A stretch of DNA of 39,923 bases from JBJSXF01 sp046086225 (GTDB taxonomy: Bacteria; Actinomycetota; Acidimicrobiia; IMCC26256; PALSA-610): positions 1 to 39,923 of the forward strand of contig JBJSXF010000184.1 of NCBI GenBank assembly GCA_046086225.1, given 5' to 3'. Numbering within the stretch: the first letter of the stretch is position 1; each line of letters begins with the position of its first letter. A program made the position numbers and the translations under genes. Of this stretch, positions 24,944-34,239 are shown piece after piece. Under the pieces are notes generated by a model. That model was not told where the DNA came from. It searched no databases and saw nothing but the letters and a program-made list of their open reading frames with translations.

Positions 24944-26158
24944 ATGTTCGAGACGCTGCGGAACGCCCGGGACCTTCTCTCGGCCCTCACCGGGAGTCGG
25001 GCTGTCACCGCACTCTCGGGCGAGGACTGCCTCGCCGTCATCCATGAGCTCGGCACGATCCGACGACTCGTCGAGGCCCTCACCGCCGACGCCGCCGCCC
25101 GAATCGACGCCACCGATGCCCACCGCAACCGGGGAGAACGCTCCGCGGTCGAAACCTGCGCCACCCTGCTCAACGTCGGGCCCGGCTCAGCCTCCGATCT
25201 CCTCGCAGCGGCCAAGGCGGCAGCCGACGACGACCGGATCGAACGGGCGTTCCGTAACGGCGAAGTCGATGCCCGCACTGCCGCAATGATCGGCGCGACT
25301 GCCCGTTACGCACCCGAAGCCGTCGACGAGCTCCTCGATGCGGCAACCCAGGGGCCGAGGGTGGTGAAGGAAGCGTGCGCCCGAGCCCGGGCCGAAGCCG
25401 AGGACCCCGAAGCACGAGCCCGGCGGCTCCACGCAGCACGCGAGCTCCGGATCGGCACCGATGTCGACGGGATGGTCTGGGGACGGTTCCGCCTCACGCC
25501 TGAGGTCGGCGGGCAGGTGAAGGCTCTCATCGATGCCGGAGTCCAGCGCCGATTCCGGGCCGAGCGGACCGGCCCACCGGAGCCCCACGCCACCTATGCC
25601 GCCGATGAGCTCGCGGCACTGGTGCTCGAGCACGCCGATCCCGCGCCGGTCGTGGGTGCGAACGCTCCCGGACGCCGCTCCGGTCGGACTCGCACCGCCG
25701 CAACCGTGCACATCGTCATCGACCACGGCGCCCTCGTCAGGGGCCACGCCCTGCCGGGCGAGCAGTGCGAGATTCCCGGGGTCGGCCCCGTCGATGCCCG
25801 CTGGGCCCGCGATCTGCTCGGCGAAGCGTTCCTCACGGCAGTCATCAAGCGGGGCACCGACATCACGACCGTCGCACATTTCGGTCGACACGTGAACGCA
25901 TCTCTCCGCACCGCCCTCCTGGTTCAGGGTCGGGAATGCGACGTCAACGGGTGCGGAACGCGCGGGTACCTCGAGATCGACCACGTACGTGAACACGCGA
26001 AACGAGGTCCCACCTCACTCGACAACCTCGGCTGGCTCTGCTCGCACCATCATCGCCTGAAGAGCAACGGTTGGAAGCTGGGCGTCCGCGACACCCGAAC
26101 CGGAAAACGACACCTCGCACCACCCGCGCGAGCTCCCGATCGCACCCACGCGGCATAG
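24944..26158 (+). CDS. DUF222 domain-containing HNH endonuclease
   Basis: A 404-residue protein of the actinobacterial DUF222/13E12 type. The helical DUF222 region covers about 15-280. The C-terminal HNH nuclease motif reads LEIDHVREHAKRG, then TSLDNLGWLCSHHHRLKS, with a zinc cysteine pair starting in CDVNGCGTRGYL. These proteins occur in many copies in actinobacteria and their biological role is unclear; they have been seen as selfish or repair-related. The ATG at 24944 gives a complete N-terminus; only a weak TGTGAT lies 8 bases upstream. Its 3' end faces gcvP. Confidence 0.88.
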   Translation: MFETLRNARDLLSALTGSRAVTALSGEDCLAVIHELGTIRRLVEALTADAAARIDATDAHRNRGERSAVETCATLLNVGPGSASDLLAAAKAAADDDRIERAFRNGEVDARTAAMIGATARYAPEAVDELLDAATQGPRVVKEACARARAEAEDPEARARRLHAARELRIGTDVDGMVWGRFRLTPEVGGQVKALIDAGVQRRFRAERTGPPEPHATYAADELAALVLEHADPAPVVGANAPGRRSGRTRTAATVHIVIDHGALVRGHALPGEQCEIPGVGPVDARWARDLLGEAFLTAVIKRGTDITTVAHFGRHVNASLRTALLVQGRECDVNGCGTRGYLEIDHVREHAKRGPTSLDNLGWLCSHHHRLKSNGWKLGVRDTRTGKRHLAPPARAPDRTHAA

Positions 26159-26196
26159 CTGACGCAGCCCGACCCGCACGCCGAGCGACGCGACGC

Positions 26197-29058
26197 CTAG
26201 GAGGTCTCTACTGCTGCGAACGTCGAAACCGGCGGGCACGAGCAGAAGACATTTCGATCGCCGTACGCGCCGTCGATCCGGCTGACCGGCGGCCAGTACT
26301 TGCGCGCACGAACCGCCGGCACGGGATAGGCAGCAGCTTCCCGTCCGTACGCCCGATCCCAGTCATCAGCTGTGACATCTGCCGCCGTGTGCGGAGCTCG
26401 GGCGAGAGGGTTGTCGCCCTTCGGCCACTCTCCGGCTGCCACCCGATCGATCTCTCCACGGATCGCGATCATCGCCTCGATGAACCGATCGATCTCGGCG
26501 CGGTCCTCGGATTCCGTCGGCTCGACCATCAGCGTCCCCGCCACCGGGAACGACATCGTCGGCGCGTGAAACCCGAAATCGATTAGTCGCTTGGCGACGT
26601 CGTCGACAGTCACGCCGGTCTCGGCGGTGATCGTCCGAAGGTCGATAATGCACTCGTGAGCTACGAGACCATCCGCGCCCGTATAGAGGATCGGGAAGAA
26701 GGGCGCCAATCGCTTCGCCACGTAGTTGGCGTTCAGGATTGCGACCTGCGTTGCCCGCCGAAGGCCGGTACCTCCCATCATCGTGATGTAGGTCCACGGG
26801 ATCGGCAGGATGCCGGCCGAACCCCACGGAGCCGCGCTGATCGGGCCTATCCCAGTTGACGGCCCCGCCTCCTCGTTCAAAGGATGATTCGGCAGAAACG
26901 GCGCCAGGTGCGCACCCACGCCGATCGGCCCCACCCCGGGGCCACCACCACCGTGTGGAATGCAGAAGGTCTTGTGGAGGTTCAGATGCGAGACGTCGGC
27001 ACCGAATTTCCCCGGCCGGGCTACCCCCACGAGCGCATTCAGATTCGCTCCGTCGAGATATACCTGTCCGCCCTGCTCATGGACGAGGGAGCAGATCTCA
27101 CGAATCTTCTCCTCGAAGACGCCATGAGTCGACGGGTAGGTGACCATGAGCGCAGCGAGCCGCTCGCCATGCTCGACGGTTGCACGCTTCAAGTCGACGA
27201 GATCGACGTTGCCATCACCGTCACAAGCAATGACAATCACCTTCATCCCTGCCATAGCCGCGGACGCTGCGTTCGTCCCGTGCGCCGACGCCGGAATGAG
27301 ACAAACATCCCGATCGATGTCCCCTCGGGACCGGTGGTAGGCACGGATGGCGAGCAGACCTGCGTACTCGCCCTGCGAGCCGGCGTTCGGTTGCAACGAC
27401 ACCGCGTCGTAGCCGGTGATCTCGGCAAGCCAGGCCTCGAGGTCGGCGAAGAGTCGTAGGTATCCCGCTACTTGATCGAGCGGAGCAAACGGATGAATAC
27501 CGGCCCACTGCGGCCAGGTAATCGGTTCCATCTCGGCGGTCGCATTCAACTTCATCGTGCACGAACCCAGCGGAATCATCGTACGGTCGAGAGCGAGATC
27601 GCGATCAGAGAGAGTTCGGAGGTACCGCAGCATCTGGTGTTCCGAATGATGAGCCGAGAAGACCGGATGGGTCATGAACGTCGTCGTCCGAACAAGATCC
27701 TCGGGAATGCCGGGGAGTTCTCCGATCGGCGCGACCTCGCCGAGACGTGCCGGATCACCACCGAATGCCTGGAGAACACTCCCGAGAATCTCGGGCGTCG
27801 AGGTCTCATCGAGCGCAATGCCGACGGTGTCCGAATCGATCAATCGGAGGTTGATGTTGCGGTCGAGCGCAGATGCCACCACCGTTCCGGCTCGTCCCGG
27901 CACCCGAACGGAGAGCGTGTCGAAGAAGGCATCGTGCAGCACTTCGACATGATCCGCCGTGAGCGCCGCAGCAAGGCGGGCCGCCAGACCATGCACGCGC
28001 GAGGCAATCGATCGGAGACCTCCGGGGCCGTGGTAAGTGCCGTAGAGGCCAGCGATCACCGCCAAGAGCACCTGCGCCGTACAGATGTTGCTCGTCGCCT
28101 TCTCACGACGAATATGTTGTTCACGCGTCTGGAGCGTGAGGCGATAAGCGGTGCGCCCCTCCGTGTCGACCGAAACTCCGACCAATCTCCCGGGCAAGCT
28201 GCGGCGAAGCTCGTCCCGAGTCGCGAGATAGCCGGCGTGCGGACCGCCGAAGCCGAGCGGCACACCGAAACGCTGAGCCGAGCCGACCACCACATCGGCT
28301 CCCGCCTCACCCGGCGGAACGAGCAACGTCAGAGCGAGGAGGTCAGCGGCCACCGCGACACGGGTGCCCGAAGCGTTGGCCCGCTCGATGATCGGCCGCA
28401 AGTCACGGATGCGACCGCTGCTCCCGGGATACTGCACGAGCATCCCGAAGGCGCCGGCGGGGAGCGAAACCGCGTCGGGATCGGTGACCACCACCTCGAT
28501 GCCCAAGGGTTCGGCTCGCGTCCGCACGACCTCAATGGTCTGGGGGTGGCAGTCCGGGTCCACCACGAAGACATCGCCGGCTCCACGGGCGGCCGTGCGG
28601 TGGAGCAGCGTCATCGCCTCCGCAGCCGCCGTCGACTCGTCGAGCATGGAAGCATTCGTGATCTCCATTCCCGTGAGATCGCTCACCATCGTCTGAAAGT
28701 TGACGAGAGCCTCGAGTCGACCCTGACTGATCTCCGGCTGGTAGGGCGTGTACGCCGTGTACCACGCCGGATTCTCGAGCACGTTGCGGCGGATCACGGG
28801 AGGCGTGACGGTGTCGTGGTAACCGAGACCGATCAGCGATGTGAGGACGCGGTTCCCACCGGCGATTGCCCGAAGCTCAGCCAACGCTTCGCGCTCGGAT
28901 GCCGGTTCGAGATCGAGAACGGCACCGTCCCGGATCGTCGTCGGCACTGCAGCGACCGTCAGCGCATCGAGCGACTCGAATCCCAACTCGGCGAGCATCG
29001 CCGCCTGGTCGCCGCTGGACGGTCCGATGTGGCGGTCAACGAACTGCTCTTCGATCAT
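26197..29058 (-). CDS. gcvP: Glycine dehydrogenase (decarboxylating), P-protein
   Basis: A 953-residue single-chain P-protein, full length for the family. It decarboxylates glycine and passes the aminomethyl group to the lipoyl H-protein of the glycine cleavage system. The start FVDRHIGPSSGDQAAML is typical. The pyridoxal-phosphate lysine lies in HLNLHKTFCIPHGGGGPG, and the N-terminal half contains TPYQPEISQGRLE and NASMLDESTAAAEAM. The ATG at 29058 has GGGGAGG 6 bases upstream and follows a glycine riboswitch. Partner genes gcvT and gcvH are not in the window. The coding sequence looks richer in A and T than its neighbours. Confidence 0.96.
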   Translation of the reverse strand: MIEEQFVDRHIGPSSGDQAAMLAELGFESLDALTVAAVPTTIRDGAVLDLEPASEREALAELRAIAGGNRVLTSLIGLGYHDTVTPPVIRRNVLENPAWYTAYTPYQPEISQGRLEALVNFQTMVSDLTGMEITNASMLDESTAAAEAMTLLHRTAARGAGDVFVVDPDCHPQTIEVVRTRAEPLGIEVVVTDPDAVSLPAGAFGMLVQYPGSSGRIRDLRPIIERANASGTRVAVAADLLALTLLVPPGEAGADVVVGSAQRFGVPLGFGGPHAGYLATRDELRRSLPGRLVGVSVDTEGRTAYRLTLQTREQHIRREKATSNICTAQVLLAVIAGLYGTYHGPGGLRSIASRVHGLAARLAAALTADHVEVLHDAFFDTLSVRVPGRAGTVVASALDRNINLRLIDSDTVGIALDETSTPEILGSVLQAFGGDPARLGEVAPIGELPGIPEDLVRTTTFMTHPVFSAHHSEHQMLRYLRTLSDRDLALDRTMIPLGSCTMKLNATAEMEPITWPQWAGIHPFAPLDQVAGYLRLFADLEAWLAEITGYDAVSLQPNAGSQGEYAGLLAIRAYHRSRGDIDRDVCLIPASAHGTNAASAAMAGMKVIVIACDGDGNVDLVDLKRATVEHGERLAALMVTYPSTHGVFEEKIREICSLVHEQGGQVYLDGANLNALVGVARPGKFGADVSHLNLHKTFCIPHGGGGPGVGPIGVGAHLAPFLPNHPLNEEAGPSTGIGPISAAPWGSAGILPIPWTYITMMGGTGLRRATQVAILNANYVAKRLAPFFPILYTGADGLVAHECIIDLRTITAETGVTVDDVAKRLIDFGFHAPTMSFPVAGTLMVEPTESEDRAEIDRFIEAMIAIRGEIDRVAAGEWPKGDNPLARAPHTAADVTADDWDRAYGREAAAYPVPAVRARKYWPPVSRIDGAYGDRNVFCSCPPVSTFAAVETS

Positions 29059-29114
29059 CCCTGGCCTCCCCGGCCGACGCCTTACGTTCGAGGTGGACAC
29101 GACCGTGGTCGTGC

Positions 29115-29270
29115 TCCCCCTCTGTCGCGACGCTCCAGAGGTGCCTCGCTCGGCGGTTCGGGGGCCTGAGAGATTCCGGGGAGGGTTGCTCCTTCGGCGC
29201 CCGGCTCCGTCCGGAGGTCGACCAAAAGGCCGACCGGGGCGGTCCGGGACTCTCCCACCGAGGTCTTCGG
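29115..29270 (-). ncRNA. Glycine riboswitch controlling gcvP
   Basis: On the minus strand the glycine-aptamer core is clear: GGGAGAG at 29256-29250, GCCGAAGGAGCAA at 29198-29186 and CTCTCAGGC at 29172-29164. Downstream, CCTCTG (29141-29136) and CAGAGG (29124-29119) form the short hairpin seen in single-aptamer versions, where it stands in for the second aptamer. The switch ends about 57 bases before the gcvP start, so it probably turns on gcvP when glycine is abundant. Confidence 0.93.
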
Positions 29271-29554
29271 CTGTCGGTGGCAACCTACCGTTCGCGGATC
29301 CCCTGCCCGGACTTCGAATCCGATGGTTCCTTGCTCTCGATCCACCGGCCGCCGAGGAACCGGCACTCGACGGCAATGGCGAGGAAGCCCCGCCGAGACA
29401 TCCGGCGCAATCCCACCGGAACGCCACCCGAGACACCGGTTTCCGACCCCGGGATAACTGCGGCGCCACGGCACCTCGACCCGAGGAACCGACGCTCCCC
29501 AGGCCACCCGCCCCAGCCCGGCCCGACCCCCATCCCAGCCCTGACGCCCGAGTC
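29271..29554. other. Non-coding divergent region between gcvP leader and iron permease
   Basis: No frame here has a start, a ribosome-binding site and coding character together. It should contain the gcvP promoter, but I cannot point to convincing -35 and -10 boxes. I see no repeats or further hairpins of note. Confidence 0.5.
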
Positions 29555-29584
29555 TTGACATTTACTCAGGTTGACCTAACCTGA
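29555..29584 (+). promoter_or_regulatory. Promoter overlapped by a DtxR/IdeR-like iron box
   Basis: TTGACA (29555-29560), 16 bases, then TAACCT (29577-29582) form the best promoter in the window, ending 6 bases before the ATG at 29589. Lying over it is a perfect inverted repeat, CTCAGGTT-GACCT-AACCTGAG. The 19-base core TCAGGTTGACCTAACCTGA (29566-29584) matches the IdeR/DtxR consensus TTAGGTTAGSCTAACCTAA at 15 of 19 positions (14 excluding the ambiguous S). Iron-loaded repressor bound here would block transcription of the iron permease. Confidence 0.8.
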
Positions 29585-29588
29585 GCAC

Positions 29589-30431
29589 ATGTTCGCCAGC
29601 TTCGTCATCGGCCTGCGTGAGGGGCTCGAGGCCGCCCTCATCGTCGGGATCATCTGGGCCTTCCTCCAGCGCAACGGCCGGAGCCACGAACAGGTCTGGG
29701 TCTGGACCGGCGTCGGCCTGGCCGTCGGCCTGTGTGCGCTCGTCGCCGTCGGACTGAAGGTTGCGTCGGCCGAGCTGCCTGAACGAGGTCAGATGATGCT
29801 CGAGGCAGGCATCTCGATCATCGCCGTGACCTTTGTCACCTGGATGATCATGTGGATGCGGCGCCACGCACGGACGATGAAGTCCTCGCTGGAGGCGAGC
29901 ACGGCCGAGGCGCTCGCAACCGGCTCGATCGGTGCGCTCGTCGTCATGGCGTTCCTCGCCGTCCTCCGTGAAGGCTTCGAGACAGCCGTCTTCCTCCTCG
30001 CCCAGTTCCAGGAAACCGATCGGCCGCTCGCGACCGGAGCCGGTGCCGTGGCCGGAATCGCGGTAGCCGTCGTCATCGGAGTCGGTATCGCCCGGGGAGG
30101 GATGCGTGTCGACCTCGCCCGGTTCTTCAAGGTCACCGGATTCCTCCTCGTCTTGATCGCAGCCGGCCTCCTGGCCTACGCCATGCACGAAGTGCAGGAA
30201 CTCGGTTGGATCGCCGGCGAAGACGTGCGAGCACTGAATCTGAGCTGGCTGGCCGAGCCGGGCACCCTCCGGGGAGCGATCGTCACCGGTATGTTCGGCA
30301 TCCGGGCCGAGCCTTCGGTTGCCGAGGTCGCCGTTTGGCTGGCGTACGCAGTCCCCATGGGAATCCTCGTGCTCCGTCCCGCCGGAGCGAAGAGGAGCCA
30401 GCAGGCCGAGAAGGTGCCCACCACCGCCTGA
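29589..30431 (+). CDS. FTR1/EfeU-family iron permease
   Basis: A 280-residue membrane protein with about seven hydrophobic segments. Two iron-binding REGLE-type motifs are present: REGLE at 10-14 and REGFE at 127-131, the hallmark of the FTR1/EfeU family that imports ferric (or oxidised ferrous) iron. The gene stands under a strong promoter covered by an iron-box-like operator, so expression is probably induced by iron shortage. The mRNA looks leaderless. The usual partners EfeO and EfeB are not next to it; an unrelated amidohydrolase follows. It could be used alone, or its partners may lie elsewhere. Confidence 0.92.
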   Translation: MFASFVIGLREGLEAALIVGIIWAFLQRNGRSHEQVWVWTGVGLAVGLCALVAVGLKVASAELPERGQMMLEAGISIIAVTFVTWMIMWMRRHARTMKSSLEASTAEALATGSIGALVVMAFLAVLREGFETAVFLLAQFQETDRPLATGAGAVAGIAVAVVIGVGIARGGMRVDLARFFKVTGFLLVLIAAGLLAYAMHEVQELGWIAGEDVRALNLSWLAEPGTLRGAIVTGMFGIRAEPSVAEVAVWLAYAVPMGILVLRPAGAKRSQQAEKVPTTA

Positions 30432-30518
30432 GCACACCGCTCTCCCGCTCCCGGAGGGGTCGGCATCGAGGGTTCACCCTGCGCGATGCTGACGCTTCCG
30501 GGACGCGAAGGGGACCCC

Positions 30519-32249
30519 ATGCTCGACACCGTTATCAAGGGCGGAACGCTCATCGACGGAACCGGCGCGCCCGCCCGCCGGGCCGACGTCGGCATCCGGG
30601 ATGGCAGGGTCGTCGAGGTCGGATCGATCTCCGAGGAGGCGGCAGAGGCCATCGACGCCGATGGCCTCGTGGTGACGCCCGGCTTCGTCGACCCCCACAC
30701 TCACTACGACGCTCAGCTGTTCTGGGATCCGGCCGCCACGCCATCGAACCTCCATGGGGTCACGAGCGTGATCGCGGGCAATTGCGGCTTCACCCTCGCC
30801 CCGCTTGCCCCGGCCGATGCCGACTATCTGCGCCGCATGATGGCGAAGGTCGAAGGCATGCCGCTCCCGGCCCTCGAGACCGGAGTGCCGTGGTCGTGGA
30901 GCACATTCGGCGAGTACCTCGGCGCCCTCGAGGGGAACGTCGGCCTCAACGTCGGGTTCCTCGTCGGGCATTGCGCGATACGCCGCAACGTCATGGGCGA
31001 GGACGCCGTCAGACGCGAGGCCACCGCCGACGAGCTCACGGCGATGGTCCACGAGCTCGAGACGGCGATCTCGGCCGGGGGGCTCGGGTTCTCCACCACC
31101 CTCTCGTTCACGCACTCCGACGGTGACGGTGAGCCGGTCGCGTCGCGGTGGGCGTCGAACGACGAGATCCTCGAGCTCTGCCGGGCGGTCAGCCGTCACG
31201 AGGGCACGACGCTCGAGTACGTGACCAGCGGGTGCCTCCGCGGCTTCTCCGACGAAGAGGTCGAGCAGATGGCGGAGATGACCCTCGCCGGCCGGCGCCC
31301 GCTGAACTGGAATGTCCTCACCATCGACTCCCGCGAACCCGGGCGGTACCACGATCAAGTCGCTGCTTGCGAGCACGCGAGATCACGGGGTGGCACGGCT
31401 ATTGCGCTCACGATGCCGACGCTGGTCGAGATGAACATGTCGTTCCGCAACTACTGCGCGCTGTTCATGCTGCCCGACTGGGGTGAGGTGATGAACCTCC
31501 CGATTCCGGAGCGGATCGCCAAGCTGCGCGAACCGTCGGTCCGGCAGTGGCTGAACGAGCGGGCCCATTCTCCCGAGGCCGGAGTGTTTGCCCGGCTTGC
31601 GTCGTGGGGTCGCTACCAGATCGGCGACACCTATTCCGACGCGAATGCCGGGTTGAAGGGTCGCCTTGTCGCCGACATCGCAGAAGAGCAGAACCGCGGC
31701 ACGTTCGACACGTTGCTCGACATCGTGATCAATGACGAGCTGCGAACCGTCCTCTGGCCGCTGCCTTCCGACGATGACGTCGCGTCCTGGCAGATGCGAG
31801 CCGAAGCCTGGGAACATCCGCTCGTGCTGATCGGGGGGTCCGACGCCGGGGCTCACCTCGACCGGATGTGCGGCGCGCCTTACACCACGACGTTTCTGGC
31901 CGACACCTTGCGGGGCCGCCGCCTGACTTCACTCGAACGGTGCGTGCAGCTCATGACGCAGGCCCCGGCCCGACTCTTCGGACTCCGCGATCGGGGCGAG
32001 GTCCGGCCGGGCGCCTATGCCGATCTCGTTGTCTTCGATCCCGAGACGGTCGGTACGAGCGATATCGCGCTCGTCGACGATCTGCCCGGCGGCACGTCAC
32101 GCCTCGCCGCGGGCGCAACCGGGGTACACCGAGTGGTGGTGAACGGGACCACGATCGTGCTCGACGGCGTCGATACCGGAACCCGCCCGGGAACCGTGCT
32201 CCGGAGCGGTCGCGACACCGAGACGGTCCCGATCCCGGCCGACCTCTAG
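30519..32249 (+). CDS. D-aminoacylase-type amidohydrolase
   Basis: A 576-residue metal-dependent amidohydrolase similar to N-acyl-D-amino-acid deacylases. The metal-binding DPHTHYDAQ is at about 61-69. The family hallmark SVIAGNCGFTLAPL, with the metal-ligand Cys, follows at about 90-103. Near the C-terminus come LIGGSDAGAHLD with the catalytic Asp and LRDRGEVRPGAYADLVVFDP. It would release an amino acid or amine from an N-acylated or cyclic amide substrate. I chose the ATG at 30519, with AGGGG 5 bases upstream and the family N-terminus MLDTVIKGGTLIDGTG, over an ATG at 30486. Its TAG overlaps the stop of the convergent gene. Confidence 0.88.
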   Translation: MLDTVIKGGTLIDGTGAPARRADVGIRDGRVVEVGSISEEAAEAIDADGLVVTPGFVDPHTHYDAQLFWDPAATPSNLHGVTSVIAGNCGFTLAPLAPADADYLRRMMAKVEGMPLPALETGVPWSWSTFGEYLGALEGNVGLNVGFLVGHCAIRRNVMGEDAVRREATADELTAMVHELETAISAGGLGFSTTLSFTHSDGDGEPVASRWASNDEILELCRAVSRHEGTTLEYVTSGCLRGFSDEEVEQMAEMTLAGRRPLNWNVLTIDSREPGRYHDQVAACEHARSRGGTAIALTMPTLVEMNMSFRNYCALFMLPDWGEVMNLPIPERIAKLREPSVRQWLNERAHSPEAGVFARLASWGRYQIGDTYSDANAGLKGRLVADIAEEQNRGTFDTLLDIVINDELRTVLWPLPSDDDVASWQMRAEAWEHPLVLIGGSDAGAHLDRMCGAPYTTTFLADTLRGRRLTSLERCVQLMTQAPARLFGLRDRGEVRPGAYADLVVFDPETVGTSDIALVDDLPGGTSRLAAGATGVHRVVVNGTTIVLDGVDTGTRPGTVLRSGRDTETVPIPADL

Positions 32250-33136
32250 TCCCGGTCGGAACCCGCCTGGGGCGCCCGCCGTTCGTCCGGGAGCCCGAAC
32301 GCCGCAACCGGTGCCCCGCGGATCAGGAAGAACGCCACCACGGAAGCACCCGAGGACGCGACCCGCCAGAGGTAGACGGCGGTCGGGTCCGCGCCACCTT
32401 CCGCGACGAGGTTTCCGGAGAGGAATCCGATGTCGTTCGCCGCGATCACTGCGCTCCCGATCACGACCCCGGCCGCGAGTCCGACGGCAAGGGCTCGGGG
32501 CCCCGCGCCCCCGACCGCCAATGCGCACGCAGTCATCAGGACCAGCATGGCGACGAACGCCGGGTCGGAGGCGAGGGCAGCCGGCAGGCGAGAACCCGCC
32601 AACTGCTCCCCTGACCCGACGGACGTCTGGTACCGGTACCAGTCCCCGAGGGAACTGACGGCGTAACAGGCGACGCCGACGAGGCCGAAGTAGCCCGCCA
32701 TCCGGGCTCGCCGGTCCGGGATCCGCCGCCGACGGATCACAAATCCGAGCGCCCCGACCGCCGCCATTCCGGCGAGACCCGCGACCAATCCCGCCTGGTT
32801 CTGGATTCGAAACGCCGGGCCCAGGTCCGAGCGGTCGATCTCGTCCCGGACGACCTCGGCCCAGATCGTGTATCGCCCGAGCGCAGTTCCCAGACAGACA
32901 GGCGCAGCCATTGCGACCGCGACCCGCCCGACGCGCCCGGGTCTCATCGCGGCGATACCCACTGCTGCGAGCGCTGCGACATTCGCCAGAGTTCCCAGCA
33001 GGAGCTCGGGGAGTTCGCCGACTGTTGCCGAGTACTCCCCGACGAAGTAACGCGACCCGACGCTGGCCATGAACATGGCTGCCGCCGTCAGCGCACCGAG
33101 ACCCGCCAACAAGGCGAGCGCCCGGGAGCTACGCAA
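32246..33136 (-). CDS. Multi-pass membrane protein of unknown function
   Basis: A 296-residue protein with about eight hydrophobic segments and short loops. Motifs such as SSLGDWYRYQTSVGSGEQLAGSRLP in a loop may be functional, but I do not recognise a family. The reading begins at a TTG (33136) that overlaps the end of the LLM oxidoreductase gene by 8 bases, so it is likely coupled to it. The membrane segment begins at once, which supports an early start. The stop codon shares the CTAG tetranucleotide with the convergent amidohydrolase stop. Confidence 0.65.
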   Translation of the reverse strand: MRSSRALALLAGLGALTAAAMFMASVGSRYFVGEYSATVGELPELLLGTLANVAALAAVGIAAMRPGRVGRVAVAMAAPVCLGTALGRYTIWAEVVRDEIDRSDLGPAFRIQNQAGLVAGLAGMAAVGALGFVIRRRRIPDRRARMAGYFGLVGVACYAVSSLGDWYRYQTSVGSGEQLAGSRLPAALASDPAFVAMLVLMTACALAVGGAGPRALAVGLAAGVVIGSAVIAANDIGFLSGNLVAEGGADPTAVYLWRVASSGASVVAFFLIRGAPVAAFGLPDERRAPQAGSDRD

Positions 33137-34232
33137 ACGCCGGGATGACGTGGGTCCCCATCAGGTCGATGGTCTGCATGACCTTCTCATGGGGGATCTT
33201 GTACGGGTTCACGAGGCACAGCAGCAGGTCAACACCGGCCGCTTCGTAACGCTTGCAGGCCTCGATGCACTCGTCCGGGGTGCCGAGGACACACGCACCG
33301 GCATCGACGAGGTATTCGAGCGAGAGGAGGTCGAGGGAGCCGTCGTCGGAGACAGCCTTCATATCCGCCGCGTAGTGGTAGTTGCCGAGGTCCTGCTTGC
33401 GCTCGTCCATCCACTCGGCCACCTGGGCGATCTGGCGGGCTCCGACCTTCGGGTACCACTCGAATGACTCCCGGGCGACGGCGTAGGCCTCGTCCTGCGT
33501 CGGCGCGCAGAGCGCCATCGTGAAGGTGGCGGCCTGGTTGTTGACGAACGCTCCGACCGGCTCGGTGCACCGCGCCACGGCAGTTCGGTAGAGATCGATC
33601 TTCGTCTTCACTTCCTCGGGCGAGACACCGACCGCGAACGAGCAGAGGCCGAGACCCATCTCCCCCATCTGCACATGACCTTCGTCAGAGGTGGTCGCCC
33701 CCCAGATGGGCGGATGCGGCTTCTGGAGCGGCTTGGGTTGGACCCGCCGCTCGGGCATCTTCCAGTGTTCGCCGTCGAGCGCGTACCGCTCGTTGGTCCA
33801 GCAACCGACGACGTGCTCAATCGCCTCCCGCCACATCTCTCGGGTGTCGGCCGGATCGACGCCGAAGCCTTCGAGCTCGACCCGGGTTGCCGAGCGGCCG
33901 GTACCGAGGTCGACCCGACCGTCGCTCAGGAGATCGAGCACGGCAACCGACTCGGCGGTGCGCACCGGGTGGTTGTACGGCTTGGGCATGAGCCGGACGC
34001 CGTAGCCGAGGCGCATGCGCTCGGTGCGGCTCGCGATCGCGCCGTAGAGGACCTCGGGGTTGGAGCAGTGCGAGTACTCCTCGAGGAAGTGGTGCTCGAC
34101 CGTCCAGAAGGCGTGAAACCCGGCCTGCTCGCCGGCGATCGCCTCCTCGAGCGTCTCGCGATAAGCGCGGTGCTCGCTGCCTTCATCCCAGGGCCGGGCG
34201 ACGGGAATCTCGTAGAAGAGGGCAAACTTCAC
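33129..34232 (-). CDS. LLM-class flavin-dependent oxidoreductase
   Basis: A 367-residue protein of the bacterial luciferase-like superfamily, which uses reduced flavin (FMN or F420). Typical stretches are AGFHAFWTVEHHF near 37-49, RLGYGVRLMPKPYNHPVR, GRVDLGTGRS and KPLQKPHPPIWGATTS. The N-terminal FALFYEIPVARPW recalls alkanal monooxygenase-like members. Substrate and cofactor are unknown. The GTG start has a TAGGTT box 7 bases upstream and no ribosome-binding site. The membrane protein downstream overlaps its stop. Confidence 0.88.
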   Translation of the reverse strand: MKFALFYEIPVARPWDEGSEHRAYRETLEEAIAGEQAGFHAFWTVEHHFLEEYSHCSNPEVLYGAIASRTERMRLGYGVRLMPKPYNHPVRTAESVAVLDLLSDGRVDLGTGRSATRVELEGFGVDPADTREMWREAIEHVVGCWTNERYALDGEHWKMPERRVQPKPLQKPHPPIWGATTSDEGHVQMGEMGLGLCSFAVGVSPEEVKTKIDLYRTAVARCTEPVGAFVNNQAATFTMALCAPTQDEAYAVARESFEWYPKVGARQIAQVAEWMDERKQDLGNYHYAADMKAVSDDGSLDLLSLEYLVDAGACVLGTPDECIEACKRYEAAGVDLLLCLVNPYKIPHEKVMQTIDLMGTHVIPAFA

Positions 34233-34239
34233 GGGCGGG

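Noticed and set aside
27472..29169. Long plus-strand open frame of about 565 codons opposite gcvP
   Set aside because: It lies antisense to an unmistakable P-protein and its riboswitch; the translated product is arginine-rich with no domain.
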